64,000 nt of DNA from Lepas anatifera. Lineage: Eukaryota; Arthropoda; Thecostraca; Lepadidae. Numbering within the stretch: position 1 is the stretch's first letter; the number at the start of each line of letters is the position of its first letter. A model generated the notes under the pieces. It made no database searches. It was not told the DNA's origin and saw only the letters and a program-made list of their open reading frames with translations. The stretch is from positions 558,001 to 622,000 of the forward strand of contig JAOTON010000200.1 in assembly GCA_034440635.1 (NCBI GenBank), written 5' to 3'. Positions 35,900-49,026 of the stretch are shown one piece after another. A program made the position numbers and the translations under genes.

Positions 35900-36257
35900 G
35901 CCTTGTTATTTGGGGTAGTGCAGGTCTATGAACTCTGGTCTATGGCTATTGTTGAGCCGCCCTCCTTCACGTCTGCAGGCTTTGGACAAGTGTTGTGAAG
36001 CACATGCAAGCTTTGCTGTTTGGTTTTCGTCTTCTCGCCACTTTGAACCTAAGTCGGGGCGCTTCGCTAGCTTCTGGTAACTCCGGAAGAGTGGATGGCC
36101 GTTCGTCAACGTCAAAACATACCGCCATTGACGATCGGTGGTCACCATCGCGATGAGGCAGCGGAGGAGCGCATGGGTCTAAAGCGTGGCCAGCGATTTG
36201 AACTCGGGACTCGGGAGTGCAGGAAACTAACGCTTTACCCCCTGAGCTACACGGGCC
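35900..36257 (-). mobile_element. tRNA-derived SINE (probable)
   Basis: On the minus strand from 36257: GGCCCGTGTAGCTCAGGGGG (A box TAGCTCAGGGG), a short variable part, then GAGTTCAAATCGC (B box, near 36193-36205). The 5' and 3' arms do not pair as an acceptor stem and there is no clean anticodon arm, so it is a SINE head rather than a tRNA gene. The body runs toward lower coordinates; its end is uncertain. Confidence 0.55.
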
Positions 36258-38139
36258 GAATCAAAAGTCACCTGTACTTGCGAGTCGATAATTTCCACGC
36301 TGTCTATTTATTTCAGTATTCCCCGCTGTTGTGGAGCGGGTGTATCATCTCAACGCATTAGCATCGAAACATATCGAGTCCAATCTGTATTGAAGGAATA
36401 CAAAACAGGTGCGCAATGGAAGAAACGGACAATGTGATGCAAACATAATAGTTGCTCTTGGTTCAGTGTCTAAGAGAACACCCCCGCCATAGGGTCTAGA
36501 CCTTACACTTTTCAAAGGCTTGATCTTTGGCAGGGCCTCACGACCAGCGCCCCTGGCAATGTGCAAATAAATGCGCGCTCTCTATTGAATACTCATCAGC
36601 ATCTACTACATAAAACAAAACAAATCTTGCGTTGCCGTATACACAGACAAGCGAAAAACGTTAAGCATTCGACCATTCACTGTTGAGATTTCTCGCAAAC
36701 CCCATCATCTTCTGACTAGATCCCGCCACAGACACTCCTTTTGCTGGTTCAACGCTCAGCATACATTCATGCCCACCGTACCCTTCATTGATTTTAACTA
36801 AGGAGAAACTGGCACAAAATTACAATACTGCGTGTGTTCTACGTTGTAGACCACTCGCGTACAAAAACAAATGGCACTTCGGCCGCATTTGTTGTCACTC
36901 GCACGTACACGTCTAATAAATACTAACGTAGGCATGGCACTGGGCCTGTACCGTTTAGGCCGATCGCTGAGACGGCTTGAACGGCGCTTATCACACGGTA
37001 GGTAAAATCGTCACCTTAGCACGTAAAATTAGGAGGGAGAGGGGTAAAACAAGCAGAGCCAGCCGCTGATTCACGCAGGCAACACACATTCCACCTAATT
37101 CGCTCTCAGTTTTTGGCGATACTTGTCATGTATTCACAGACAGGAAAACATGATATCGCTGCATACATGCTTACTATTAGCCTCTTCTCAGCGTGAGCTT
37201 GCAGTCCTATACGAACGAAAATCAATATCACAACCTTCATCATTTGTTTACATACAGTTCAAATGATTACATGTGATTTTTTAACAAAACGGACACGGTT
37301 TTACATTGATCACTAATGATGAAGGCTGAAAAACTGGTCTTCGAGATCTAAGGCACTGTTAATGACTATCGTTGACTATTAGCACCTGCCCTTGAAGGCA
37401 CGTCTTTGGCACGAGCGTGAGCGTTCACTGACAGCTGACAATACCGCAAGGCTCAAGCAGAACATCAAGCCTCCGTAGCACATACCAACAGTCATCTCCA
37501 GGAAGGTTTTCTCAGGAACAATTATATCCCGGGTGGGAATCAGCGCGTCGTGCGTAAAATAGTCTAAAAATGATAAAATGACGGAAACAATACGGGGAGC
37601 GAGGTTGATTTCTGCATCACAGAAGACTGGATTATGATGGTAATCAAAGTCTTATCGCGACCAAAAGGTGAGTTAGTTACACTTGGCGAATCGGAACGTT
37701 CCTCTTTCCGACTGTCGTGATCTACCTGCTCTTTTGGTGGCGCTGTACTCGGGTTGCGAGCAGGTTTCTGTCGCAGAGCATGCAATAACCTTCATTGAGG
37801 CCTCCAGCAGGAAGGTTTTCATGCGGACGTGAACCTCATCAGCCCCAGTCGAAGCTACACCAGGTCACGAGCCAGAAATGTTCACGTTTGTTGTCACTTC
37901 ACCATAGCTCCAACAAACACTAGGAGCAAATAATTGTCGATTTTTGACTGTGAGAAACAGTTGCCTTCAGCCGGCCATATTTGGCTGCATCATCATCTGC
38001 ACTCTCGCCACCTCACCGGCAACTCCCAGCGGTCCGCAACTTTGATTTAAGCACAAGTTTCTATCTTCATAACGCGCCTCACAACATAAGTCTTTCCGGC
38101 GCGATGTCACACACCAGCGTTTTGCTCTGTCCCGCCGCG
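36258..38139. other. Region 3' of the Kirre-like gene
   Basis: Contains the 3' untranslated part of the minus-strand Kirre-like gene to an unknown extent; AATAAA on the minus strand occurs near 36306. No other gene recognised. Confidence 0.4.
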
Positions 38140-38409
38140 TCATACGTGGGTAGCCAGTCTGCCGCTAGGTGGCTGGGTGGCGCCCGAGCCTGGCTGAGCC
38201 CGTCGGCTGGCGTAGCCGGCAGGGGGCGGCAGGTTGGTCAGACTGCTGGCGTAGCCGGCAGGCGGCTGCAGGCTGGAGAGACTGTCTGTGCGCAGGTACG
38301 GGTTGCCGTAGCGAGCGGACAGCCGGGGGTCGGCATACCCCGCCGTCATCGGAGACGGCGCGTAGTCGCGCTCGTAGTTGGGGAAGGCGACGTAGCCGCC
38401 GCTCTGTGC
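38140..38409 (-). CDS. kirre: Kirre-like receptor, terminal exon with PDZ ligand
   Basis: Acceptor CTCTCCCTCAG, 89 codons and TGA. Encodes the distal cytoplasmic tail: AQSGGYVAFPNYERDYAPS, then several Tyr motifs (AGYADPR, ARYGNPYL), a PPAGYAS repeat (two copies) and the C-terminus GRLATHV. The final THV is a class I PDZ ligand like that of vertebrate NEPH proteins, which bind ZO-1 and PAR3. The tyrosines are plausible phosphorylation sites (inference). Confidence 0.88.
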   Translation of the reverse strand, partial: AQSGGYVAFPNYERDYAPSPMTAGYADPRLSARYGNPYLRTDSLSSLQPPAGYASSLTNLPPPAGYASRRAQPGSGATQPPSGRLATHV

Positions 38410-38919
38410 CTGAGGGAGAGGTCCGCGGTTAATTGAGGTCCACGGAAAATGGCAGCTGCTGGTCAAACGGGAACGCCAGTATGATGTTTAATTTTGCTTT
38501 TTTGGGGGGCTGGGGGCCGGCGGGGAGGGTTTGAAGACTCACCACGCCGTTAGGTTTAACTGCATTCGGGTGCATAACGGTTATTCAGATTTTTAGGCAT
38601 TGGAGCAAAATGCCAAGGACATCTCCAGTCCACCAAGGGGTTCTCCTATTTTGGGGATCTCGAATATTCTTGCGGGGCAAATAGCCTATCATATCTCCCC
38701 AAACTGCTAAAAAACCGATGCGCCCTAAAGCCCCGAAAATGATGATGGGCTGCTACAAATGTGTAACAACGTCGAGTGGATTATATCCCTGAGCCCTCTA
38801 ATATCATAATAACATCCGGTCATGCATGGGTTTCCAACACCATACGTGGATCATCGTGTACCTTTTAAGGGGGCTCTGCGTAAGGCCGTCCATTCAGCCA
38901 CTCGGTCAGCCAACACCAG

Positions 38920-39070
38920 CACTGGAGAGGGATCTGACCACAACGTGCACTGGGGGGATCTGACCACACGTGCACTGGGGGTCTGACCACACGCACTGGG
39001 GGATCGCCCCGTGCTGGATCGCCAAGTGCACTGGAGAGGGATCTGACCACAACGTGGACTGGAGGGGCCT
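38920..39070. repeat. Short degenerate tandem repeat
   Basis: Units of roughly 20-30 bp built from GATCTGACCACA.CGTGCACTGG, about five copies, irregular. Non-coding. Confidence 0.7.
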
Positions 39071-39571
39071 GGAATCCCCATGATAGCTCACAAATGAACA
39101 GGCTAAGAAAAATGGCCATTTGGAGACCTTGACCTGTAACTTCATTGCGATATATTTTCACAATCTCGTTTTTTAGGCGTTATAATGCCACCACTCGGTC
39201 TCGAATACAGGCGAACTGGTGTGACCGCGTGTTTGCGGTGATCTAAAAGTACAGGTCAGACTTCGAAAACCTTTAAGTAAGCATAATTTTTGAGATTTTC
39301 GACAAAAAAATCCCACCAATCTATGCGCCGTCAAATTATCTCGAACGCGTCCCAGTAGTACCCTTTGGCTACGAGAGGTACTCCGGTCACCTTAGAAAAT
39401 AGGCGGGGGCTTCCGAGGGTCCCTCCGTGGCGTTAAGACCTGCCATTATGGATTATAAGCTTAGGAATATTGTAGGTATCAGGAAAGATAAGTGCAGAGG
39501 AAACTGTAATACTCCCTGGTAGATATACTATCCTCAATGCTATTACCGCACCTTGGGTGTTTCTTCGTTGC

Positions 39572-40599
39572 TTAAACCCTCGCCCCACCGGGGCCATCGA
39601 TAGCCCCCTAAATTTTTTTCGGAATAGCAGGAAAACAAGGCGCAGCACCGTGGTTGAGGGCTCTACCTCTCACCCCATCATTTTCCCACCATCTCTGAGT
39701 TTTTTTTACCCCAGGGTCACCCAAGGTCAGGTCACCAGGCGAGGTCAACCAAGGTCACCTCCCTTCATTTTTTTGATCTCTATAAGAGCTACATTTCTAG
39801 GCCGATCGATTTGAAACTTCCTACACCTCATAACACCTCCAGGGTCTACAAGATGTATATCCGGGATTTTTCGATTTCTTGACCTGAGGTCAGGTCACGA
39901 GGTGACCTCTCCCATTGAAAAAGCATAGCGGAAAGCTGTCTTATGATCTAAAAGTCACAAAAACGATTGCAAATGCCCGGCTTGCACAGAAAAGCGTTCT
40001 TGGACACCCTTTCTCGAATCCCAGGGACCGAATTTTTCCTTTGACCTCTCCGAGTTCATCCAAGGTCACCAGGGGTCAAAAACAGTATTTTGACAATAAC
40101 GTTTCACCAAATTAAGCTAGAGCTCTGATTCAAACATCATCGTGTATGTCTCGTCACTGGATTTCATTTGATATACAGCAAGGTCACGTTCTGACCTTTC
40201 GTGACCTCAGGTCATATTAGGTCACGAGATGACCTCTGGAGGTTAAACCACTGGCGGGAGGTCAGTATATTCCACATAGCGGAAAAAGGTCTGTCATTTT
40301 CCTATCGAATGTACTTTACCAGATCTCAATAGCTCTAATGGCATAAAAGTTATGCCCAGTTTTCTTAAGCATTACGTGTTTGAGTGAAAATGTCTATCGT
40401 GACCTAACTTGACCTCTGGAGGTCAAACCATTGACCTGAGCGCATAAACATGTGGAGTAATTTCTTATTGAATTCACGCGAGCTTTCTAATGCACTTTAA
40501 ATATTTGCGCTACTCCTCATATTTTCGGAGTTAGAGGGGACCATCGATGGCCCCTGGTGGGAGGAAGGTGGCGCCGGACCCCGTTGGGGTGCGGGTTAA
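39572..40599 (+). mobile_element. TTAA-bounded AGGTCA-rich element, copy D
   Basis: The most diverged of four copies. TTAA at 39572-39575 and 40596-40599, ends TTAAACCCTCGCCCC and, inverted, TTAACCCGCACCCC. Subterminal GGGGCCATCGATAGCCCC (one mismatch in the palindrome). AGGTCA motifs are largely kept despite substitutions elsewhere. The homologous reading frame (39915-40115) is still open. Confidence 0.88.
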
Positions 40600-42871
40600 A
40601 AGGCGAAACACACTTGGGGGAACTCCATCCCCTATTTCCCTCTGGTGGCAGTGCTCCTTACAGCCGTACCACCACCGGCCAAGAACCGGGCGGAGAACCG
40701 TCAATTTCCAGCCCTCCGTTGGTAGGACCTCAGTGCCAGAGATCTGAGCTGGTGGCAACAGAGAGCAGTACAAAGTTCCAAAAGCATGAAAGAATATTGT
40801 ATTTTTACGGAAAATAGGCAAAAGACAGATGGTTGGGGAGTGCCCTGTGCCCTTCCTCATACCCGACTTCGCCCATTTTTGGAACCAGTTCTACAACCAA
40901 AAAATCCTAGCATTTGGGGCCGTGATTATGACTGACGCTTTCTTGAACCCCACCCTTCGGTAGAAACTGGAGAGTTTGGGACGAGTGTCAGTGGTCAGGA
41001 CTCTGTCGTCCCCTTGATTCCGACGCCTGTGGTACCTATGGTGGTCCAATTTAGGGCGTTTTCATCCCTGGTGACAAAACACGAGTACACAAGTACAGCT
41101 CTTTCATAAAGGTGGCGCTTACTGCATAGACAATGAATACGGCCAGATTTCCTCTATTACTGCGGTTCCCAGACAGTGGGCCAGGAACATTTTTGGGGCA
41201 ACGGATTCATTCTGCGGAGGTAACTGAGCCATTGCGAGTGGTAGGCAAACACCCTGAACACTTATCTGCCTAAAATTGTCCTTTTCGAGGCATGCAAATC
41301 AAATGCCACACTTTGGCAAAATTATATTCTCCATTGCTATCCACTCTGGTCCTTTTTAATCTCAATTTTTTATTTCTTTTCATATTTGCAAACTGCATGA
41401 GAATGTGGCCTAAACACAGAGTATTTTAAAACGTAAAAATTATCAAGCTAATCCTTTGGGCTTTGAAATAAAAAGGTACTTGACTTATTTTTCAATCAAA
41501 ATGACTAATTTGAACCACAAAAAACAGTTAAACAATTGTTTATACTATGACAACGCTCGATATTCCAGAAGAGCTTGCTTTAACTATTACCATTGGTTAG
41601 TGCTTATTCCCGCTTTCAATCCGTGTTTTTGTCTATTATAATTTTTTGTAGAACAAATAGCTTGGAAATCAATTATATTTTTCAAGCTATAGAAGTCTAC
41701 ACCCTCCACTGCAAGTGTTTGAAACTTCGATATAACAAGCCTAGTTCATTGGTTCTTCTTTGGGATCGAAAATGTTATGCGTCTAATTTGTAAACCTAAA
41801 AAGCGAGATTGGAGCCACAAGCATACGTAATACTTCCCTTCCTACAATTAACCCCATACCTACAAAATGATGATTTAAAAGCTACACCTTGGAATATTTT
41901 ATTCGTCGTGGCTCTTTGAATTTATAGTTGTTTTGTGCATTAAATGTGTTGGAAGTATGTCTGCCTTTTTCACACGATATTTACCTGTATCATTCTCTAA
42001 ACTTATCTGAAAACGTTATGATCTAAAAATAAGAAAAACCCTTTATAGTTTGTGAGTGGTATAATCGATATTCCTAAAATCCGTTTAATTACTTAATTAA
42101 CCTAAATTTATCGTATCCTTAAATATTCTTAAAGTAAATATAAGATTTACAGCACAAGCATCTTGAACTCTTCTGTATCTGAGAAATGTATCCCTCATAT
42201 CCATCAGCGGTTCCCTAAGGTGAAAAATATACCCCCTGTGGAATCCGTGACGAAAGAAAAACATGAATGGTTCTCATACGGTGGACAATGACTCCATTTT
42301 TCACGACCCATCCTGTGGGAGTTACGAAGACCAGACTTTGAACGTTTATCTATGATACTTCTACGAGAATATAAAAAACCTCGGTTTTATAAGTGTGGAA
42401 AGCCAGCACAAATATTATATCAATGTATCAATGCAAGACTTTCCCGCGCCTAAGCAAGCTCACTTATGATCAACACCTCTTTTCAAGCCACCTTGTGGAA
42501 CAAACTAATCCACTCCGGAATTCAAAACAAGACGCAAACACGCTTTGAAAGCCGAGGAGGGTGGTATCGTGCACCCGTAAAGGTCGCTTCAGGCATCGCA
42601 ACTCTCTCCTTGCTGTTTAGGTCAGTTCAATAAACAGGCCTTGGAGAGGGTGCCGGCTATTAGCGAGATTAAACCGCACGCAGCCGCCACGCGGCGCCGC
42701 CTCGCGACATCCCGTCTCTCACGCCGGGCAGAGCACATCCCGGCCCGAAACTTCACACCCAAGCCAGCCCACATCCAAACTTTTTTCTATAAATCCAGGC
42801 CAATCCACTACCACGCCAGGGCTGTAGACCCAGATCCATTCGATATTCAAAGTGGACGGCTAAATCGACAA

Positions 42872-43060
42872 TAATGGGGATTCGAATCCATATCCGAACC
42901 GATCGCAGTTCCTGGCCGGTCCGCCACTCGGATAAATGTAACTGGTATAGGTATCTCGGGATAACAATGGGGATTCAAATCCATGTCCAGATCGGAACCA
43001 ATCGGATTCTCAGGTCGGTCCGCTCCGCACGGGTTTTGGTTCGGATACCTACTCACTGAC
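42872..43060. repeat. Two-copy ~94-bp tandem repeat
   Basis: ATGGGGATTCGAATCCAT at 42874 recurs as ATGGGGATTCAAATCCAT at 42968. Both are followed by GATCGgA-like and GGTCGGTCCGC-like sequence. About 75-80% similar by eye. Confidence 0.55.
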
Positions 43061-44734
43061 ACATTCGAACACCTATCATCCGCAGGGGCCAAAAAAGTGT
43101 TCAGTGTGTCACCAGTGAAAATGTCAAACCATAAATGTGTCACCAGCCCAAGGCTCCACGTGTGGCACGTTTGGCGTTAGTAGGATACCAATGGATGATC
43201 CTGGACCATCCTAGTTGTTAAAAATATTGCGAGTTCAAATTAAAGGTGTCATTTTGGGTGATTTGTTCAGTTATAGTTCTGGAGGAAACATGTCGGCTAT
43301 TTTTTGTCACCTTGCCCACCTTGGGCTGTCACCATCTAAAATGCCAACATGGTAGGTTTTTAGACCCCTGATCATCCGCTCTCGGGGGCAACGTTGTACT
43401 GAATTCCCCAGCCCTGCTGTCGACGCAAGCTGGGCGAAGTCGTAGGTTATCGCACTCAGGCATGCCTACATTCACTTATCACGTCAAACCGGAATTCACA
43501 TATACAATCACTCGATTGTTCGTCTAATAAAAAGGTGATCAGAACTTTAACATCCTACGTTTATCGTATCGGACATGGCATACCTGGAGTTTTGTAAGCA
43601 ACGTTTTAGGATTCCGGGTTAGAAGCTAGAAGTATTGGAGACATGGCCCCGTGATTTGCCGCCATGGTTGTGTTACTTTAACTGGGATTAATTAGGCGAT
43701 GTAATAGCATGTCAGGTTCATACTAAAACAGGCCGCTCGAACAACAAGCTTCGTCTCAAAACCGGGCACAATAGGCGTATAAACATTTTTTTCGCAGCTC
43801 GCATACATAGCAAGACCATGCAGGCCACCACCAGCTTCAAGAACGGGTTCGTCGTTATGCATTACAAGCAGCACATGCGGACTTTGTGTTTTCGAATCGA
43901 GGCCTGTTTACTCCTTACTAAGACGCGCAATATGAAGAAAGACAAGAAAAGCAGAGAAATGTGATGATAAAAAACACAACTGTTGAAAGTGTATCCCTTA
44001 GAATTTCAAAACTATATCAGGGCCTGTTCGAGGGAATTGTAGACTTCCAGAAAAACTATCCTCGAAATGCTACAGATTACCCACCAAACATGGATTTTCG
44101 TATGACGTCTTAAGAAGCAAAATGCATACCAATAAAAACCTATGTTTCGTATTAAATATATAAGGCACCTCGCACTCTTAATTCCACCACAAAACATTTT
44201 TTGTCACACCAGCAGACCACTATCCATCGCTGTTAAACACACGTTCTACTGTAGTTGGTATCAATAAAAGGTGAAATATGGGTTGTGCCTCCATTTGGAA
44301 CGCACCCACACACCCACGCACGCACCCGAAAGGCAAAACTACCCCGCATCCTCGCATTATCTTTGCTCTACTCTCGTCTTCCAGTCGATTGGAGTCGCTC
44401 TTCAAATATCAGTCAAAGCACGTGCAGATTTTTGTTTTGTCAAGAAGTCGTTCAGCCGTTATTACGAAAGGACCTTACAAAAAGGAGAGAACAAAGCACA
44501 GCTAAGGCATTTCACAAAAAGCACACCCGGGTCCGTCAAACAATAGAAACGAGTTATGAAGTTTCGCCCAGGGCTCTCGTCGGAAAGTTTAGAGAGCGTG
44601 AGTCGGGAATGGCTGGCAGTGTTGAGAGGACCAGCTCGACTGCGGAGCAGATAAACACCAGTTCCGGTGGCGAGCAGCCAAACTAGGCCAGCATGTAACA
44701 AGGATTGCTTTTGTTTTTCTTTGATTTTTTCAAG

Positions 44735-45665
44735 TAGGGGAGACCGGGGCAAAACGGACTTTGGAGCAAAACGGATTTTAGCTGTTTCGGTATGTTGCTG
44801 GTGTTTCCACCTAGATTTTAGAGGATGAACTACTGCTTTAGACAAGGGACGTCAGAAAATAGCGTGTATATCGTCAGTTCGCGGCATCATTTCGACGCGA
44901 GCTGGCTGAAGAAGGTTTTCCTGTAAGTATTACGATATTTACAAGTTTTGAATCTTCGTTTTTTCGAGTGACAAACTGAGTTCAGTTATGATGGTGATAT
45001 GTATGAATAAGTGGCAGTGTAGGCTCAGGGTAAGGGTAATTTCAAATATCAAAGCCTGCTATTTTTTCCGACACGTAAAAACTTGAATCGGAGTATCTGT
45101 GGAGCAAAACGGACGGGGCAAAATGGACCAATAGTGTAAAATGGTCTGATGGTCCGGTTTACCCCAATCACTTAGGATAATTTTTATGTTGTTTGTTATT
45201 GTAGTAAGGTCACAGAAACAGCGAGAAAACAAGGCAGGGGCGAGTCCAGGGTGGGCGGCAGTCTTGTGCCAAAATGAAAGCAGGTTAAAATTTTAACTGA
45301 TTTAAAAGATGTTGACGCTTTAACGAAAACATGATGTTTTTTCGCCATATTACCCAGGCTGCCAGGGATGTGGATTTATATATCTTTGGGGGTGCTCAAG
45401 CAAAGTACAATGACAGCAGGTCATACTGTCCGTTTTGCCCCTTCTTGAAAACCATTTTGCTCCAGGGTTGGGGCAAAACGGACAAAAAACATTACCTGAT
45501 ATATTTTACTGCCATGTTTTTCCAAATTAATTTTTCAAGTTGATACATTAGAGACACAATTCATTAGGCTACGTCAGGGTGTATAGCTTACAATTTTCGG
45601 CCCGCTATTGAGCTTGCTATGTTAGAAAAACACTTAGGGTGTCCGTTTTGCCCTGGTCTCCCCTA
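44735..45665. mobile_element. 931-bp element with 25-bp TAGGGGAGACC inverted ends
   Basis: The left end begins TAGGGGAGACCGGGGCAAAA. The right end read on the minus strand is identical for 25 bp except one base (TAGGGGAGACCAGGGCAAAA). A TA target duplication is possible but cannot be told from the palindromic end. Internal copies of GGGGCAAAACGGAC or its complement occur near 44762, 45103, 45428 and 45470. No transposase frame. Confidence 0.85.
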
Positions 45666-46899
45666 CGTAATCCACCACCGAGCTCGGGTTTCAGAGTATG
45701 GCTCCCTCCGTTGATTTAATATGTGACGTTGATCCTACAGCTCTTCACTGACTACTGAAACAACGCCGGGTCATATTTCAACCAGTTCAGACTTCTGACT
45801 GAGACAAGCGAGCTACTGCTGAAATTTCCATAGGCGAACCACTAGCACCGCAAACTAACGCGCGGATCCACGCGGTAGCTAATTGTTTCAGCGATGGCCT
45901 GATTTCCAGTCAAAATTATAATGAAGCGTATTCTGGATCACAATTCGTCCTCATTTCATATTGCCATACCTCGATGACCCCAGTCACATTTTACATTTGA
46001 TTACATACAGGCTACACGTTTAAATAGTCATGGCGGCTACACAGAGAACGCGATTGGGTGCTTCCAAGTTGACATGCATTCTCCACACCTTCTGGAAAGG
46101 TTTCTGTTGGGTCGCGACCCCAGGCACCGTGATGACGTCACACAATCGCTGGCCGGTGCCATCGCCTCCGGCTACATCTCAGCAACAGCCGACGTACAAT
46201 CGGCCCTGCCTCCGGCCGCCGCCGCGCTGATAACAATAATGAAATCGGAACGTGGCGGGACTCCGCGCCAGCGCGCCAAATTGACGCCACGGCTAAATCG
46301 GCGCGCCAATTTTTGGCGCCACGGGCCGGCCGCAGCGGCGGGCCGGCCGATGAGAGGACCGCTGTCGCGATAAAAGGCAATAAGCTGGCTGCGAGAGACA
46401 GGGGAAAACAGGCGGAGTCTGGAGGGTGTAGCGTTAGTAGTTAGCGACGGTATCAAATGGAGGCTTTTGTGGAGCCCTTTGGCTCCCAGACGATGGTAGC
46501 GGCGACAGAAAGAAGGATAAAACAAGCGGGCTCGAATAAATGGAAATAAAGGCATAGAAGCAACGTATACGTCAGAATAAGTGCATGGCTAATCATCACT
46601 GTTGCTCTAGGTAAGAAACAAAGTCAAGGCAGGATATATTCACTGTAGACAATCAAAATTGTTTGCCAACTAATATTGGTATTTCGTTCTTCGATACTTG
46701 TTGACCAAAATGAAGGCAACTACCAGAATTCTGTACCTCATATTATATCAAATTATTACCACATAAATCTCTCCAAATGACCTGGAAAATGAATATACTA
46801 AAAATTATGGAAAGCATATCCGAAAAGACTCCTCAAATGACTGCTTCAAGATCTATGGAAAAATATCATAGCCACGAGCCTAACACACCATCAACCCCG

Positions 46900-47116
46900 G
46901 TCTGCGACCTGGTCTAACGCCCCACCGGCGCAGGAGAGCCGCATGTCAATGTGCTGAAAGCAAACCATATTTTGTCCTCAATGTATGTCTTAATGAGCCT
47001 GTAGGTCAGTGTTATGATTATTTTCTTTGAACTAAATAATAAATAGCTACCAGTTGCGAGTCAAATGCACCCCAGATCACTACACAGGGCCTCTAACCAC
47101 TAGACCACTGCGCCAT
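46900..47116 (-). mobile_element. tRNA-derived SINE (probable)
   Basis: On the minus strand from about 47114: GGCGCAGTGGTCTAGTGG (A box TGGTCTAGTGG), then a tRNA-sized gap to GCATTTGACTCGC (weak B box). The body continues toward lower coordinates; its end is uncertain. The 3' arm does not complete an acceptor stem. Confidence 0.45.
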
Positions 47117-48925
47117 GATCTACCAATTCCCACTAACCCTACACCTGTGACCCGTCAGGAGGCCACTGGCCGGTATCGCTCAATCAAAACGATGCCGTGA
47201 TCGTAGCGCCGGGTGCTGTGTTCGTACAGAAAAGGCATGGTATAAAGCTGCTTCTAGAAAACGAACCAAAAATTAAATTGGCCTAGAATCACTTGTATTG
47301 GCGACCCAGGACCCTAAGCTAGCTTCCTGCCAATTTCATCCACTTCTATTCATTTTAAGAACTTGAAAGCATGGTGAGAAGCAAACGTGTTCCGATAAAT
47401 TTAGCACCCTGAAATACCCTTTCGGACAAATGGCTCGAAAGCCGTTGGAGATACGTGGTTAGTGTAAATTAATAAAATGACCGCAATTAATTTTCCTATT
47501 CAGCCATGCCAAATCTGAGCTTGTGAGTGACATGTGCTCGGAACCGAGAAGCTACAAATAAAAGGTTTTCTACTAAAATTATATTTATACATATAAAACA
47601 ATGAATTTCAATATCACGATATCCAACTCCAAATATCATCAGGCAGAAGCAATGTTCTTTCATTACCTGAAATGAAAAATCAAATCGGCGCATTAGATCG
47701 CGAAATATTAAGATTTAAAGGAATGTGGCCCTGTGAATCCTAATTTAGTGTATTGGGCGTATTTAGTCAAAATAATGAAACCACTATATTTTCTGAAATG
47801 TACAATAGTCATATTGTTTTAAAATCCTCCCTAAAATAAAAAATATCGACTGTGATATGCGACGCACCACACCACTTGAACGCTTGGCTTACTTGTTTAT
47901 ATTCCCGCTCCAATCGCTGTTGGTTAAATATGTTATAAATGGCACTGTAAACTGCTATCTGTTAACTTTACATAAAAGGAGCAAAAATGCAGTCCTTCGG
48001 CAGAATGGCAAAAACTAGGACAGAATTTTACGTTTTCCACTAGAAACTATGCCTTAACACAATCAAATTGACCTAGCTGCCTCCAGGTAGCTGTCTTTAA
48101 ACTAACTGAAGCTTGCCTTCTGACGTTTTGAGCTTATAAGTCGGCCGTCAAATTTCAATCGCTTTTTTGCTTGTATTAGAAATACTACGTTTTGGCGTAA
48201 TAAACATTGTCGGACCAGTTCAAATTTTTTTAGACGGCCCCTGCTGCTTATTCAAAAGGAAGCAGATTTCAAGTTCGTCGCTCAAAGAAAAAGAAATGAC
48301 AAAAAGCAAGATTGAAAACATTTGTTCCAAAATTTCTAAACAAAACTATTTTGAATTTATATTTGGGGGCCTTAGTTTGGGCGTCTAGCGTAAAACGGCT
48401 ATCAGCCTACACTATTGCAGAGCTCTGGCATCAACTGTCAGAACCGCCATGCGGCCAGAATAGAGCCTCTTGAGAAATCTCAATCCGCGTCGCTCCATGG
48501 ATTTCGTCATGTGGCTCATGCGGCTAATGCGGCTCTAAAAACCAGGTATGATTCGTTCTGGCATTTCTTTGCTACGCAATCGAACGTTTTTTTCTTGCTA
48601 TTTAATGTGCTAGATTATTATCACAAGCTACAGATCTAAATCATTGTTTCCTACTCGCAGGAAAATTTCAGCCCGAACCAAGGCATCCAGAGTTTCCGCA
48701 TTTCTATTACCCCAAGGACTTAAATCCCCGGGACTTTACCTAGGTAAAGTCCTTAACCAAGACAAACAGTTAGCTTTTAAATATAATTCTCGAAACATAG
48801 TTGGTGAGAAATTAGGTGTGTTCCAACATAGAAGCCGAACCTTTTCTAGCATACCATGTCGCTAACAAACCGTGGATGTTGATTGGACTCGGCTGGAGCC
48901 TACAGTAAATATTCCAGGTACGTAC

Positions 48926-49026
48926 TTTTCTGGTGGGTGGAAACGACGCCTCAGTCATCACGTCGTCCGTAAAGCGGTACGAGTTCTGTACCGAGTCCTC
49001 CTCCCAGCGCTCCGATCCAGTGCGCC
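48926..49026 (-). CDS. kirre: Kirre-like receptor, cytoplasmic exon (NSYRF motif)
   Basis: A 101-nt exon, acceptor TGTTTGCCAG, donor AGAAAA|GTACGT. Starts in phase 1, ends in phase 0. Encodes RTGSERWEEDSVQNSYRF followed by TDDVMTEASFPPTRK; the NSYRF.DD.M.EA block is the conserved juxtamembrane-distal motif of Roughest/Kirre tails. Splicing to the next exon gives PPTRK-AQSGGY. Confidence 0.88.

Larger units (their letters stand above)
38410..48925 (-). other. kirre: 10.5-kb Kirre-like intron rich in mobile elements
   Basis: Contains a ~27-bp tandem patch (38920-39070), TTAA element copy D (39572-40599), a two-copy ~94-bp repeat near 42870-43060, a TAGGGG-ended element (44735-45665), an E2F-like motif cluster (46255-46325), a tRNA-derived SINE (about 46900-47116) and a partial GGAATGTGGC element (47715-47860). 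The stretch 40600-42600 is AT-rich with nothing recognised. Confidence 0.6.

Noticed and set aside
36183..36257. Possible tRNA gene on the minus strand
   Set aside because: A and B boxes are present but the acceptor arms do not pair and no proper anticodon loop is seen; better explained as a SINE head. The same holds for 47060-47114.
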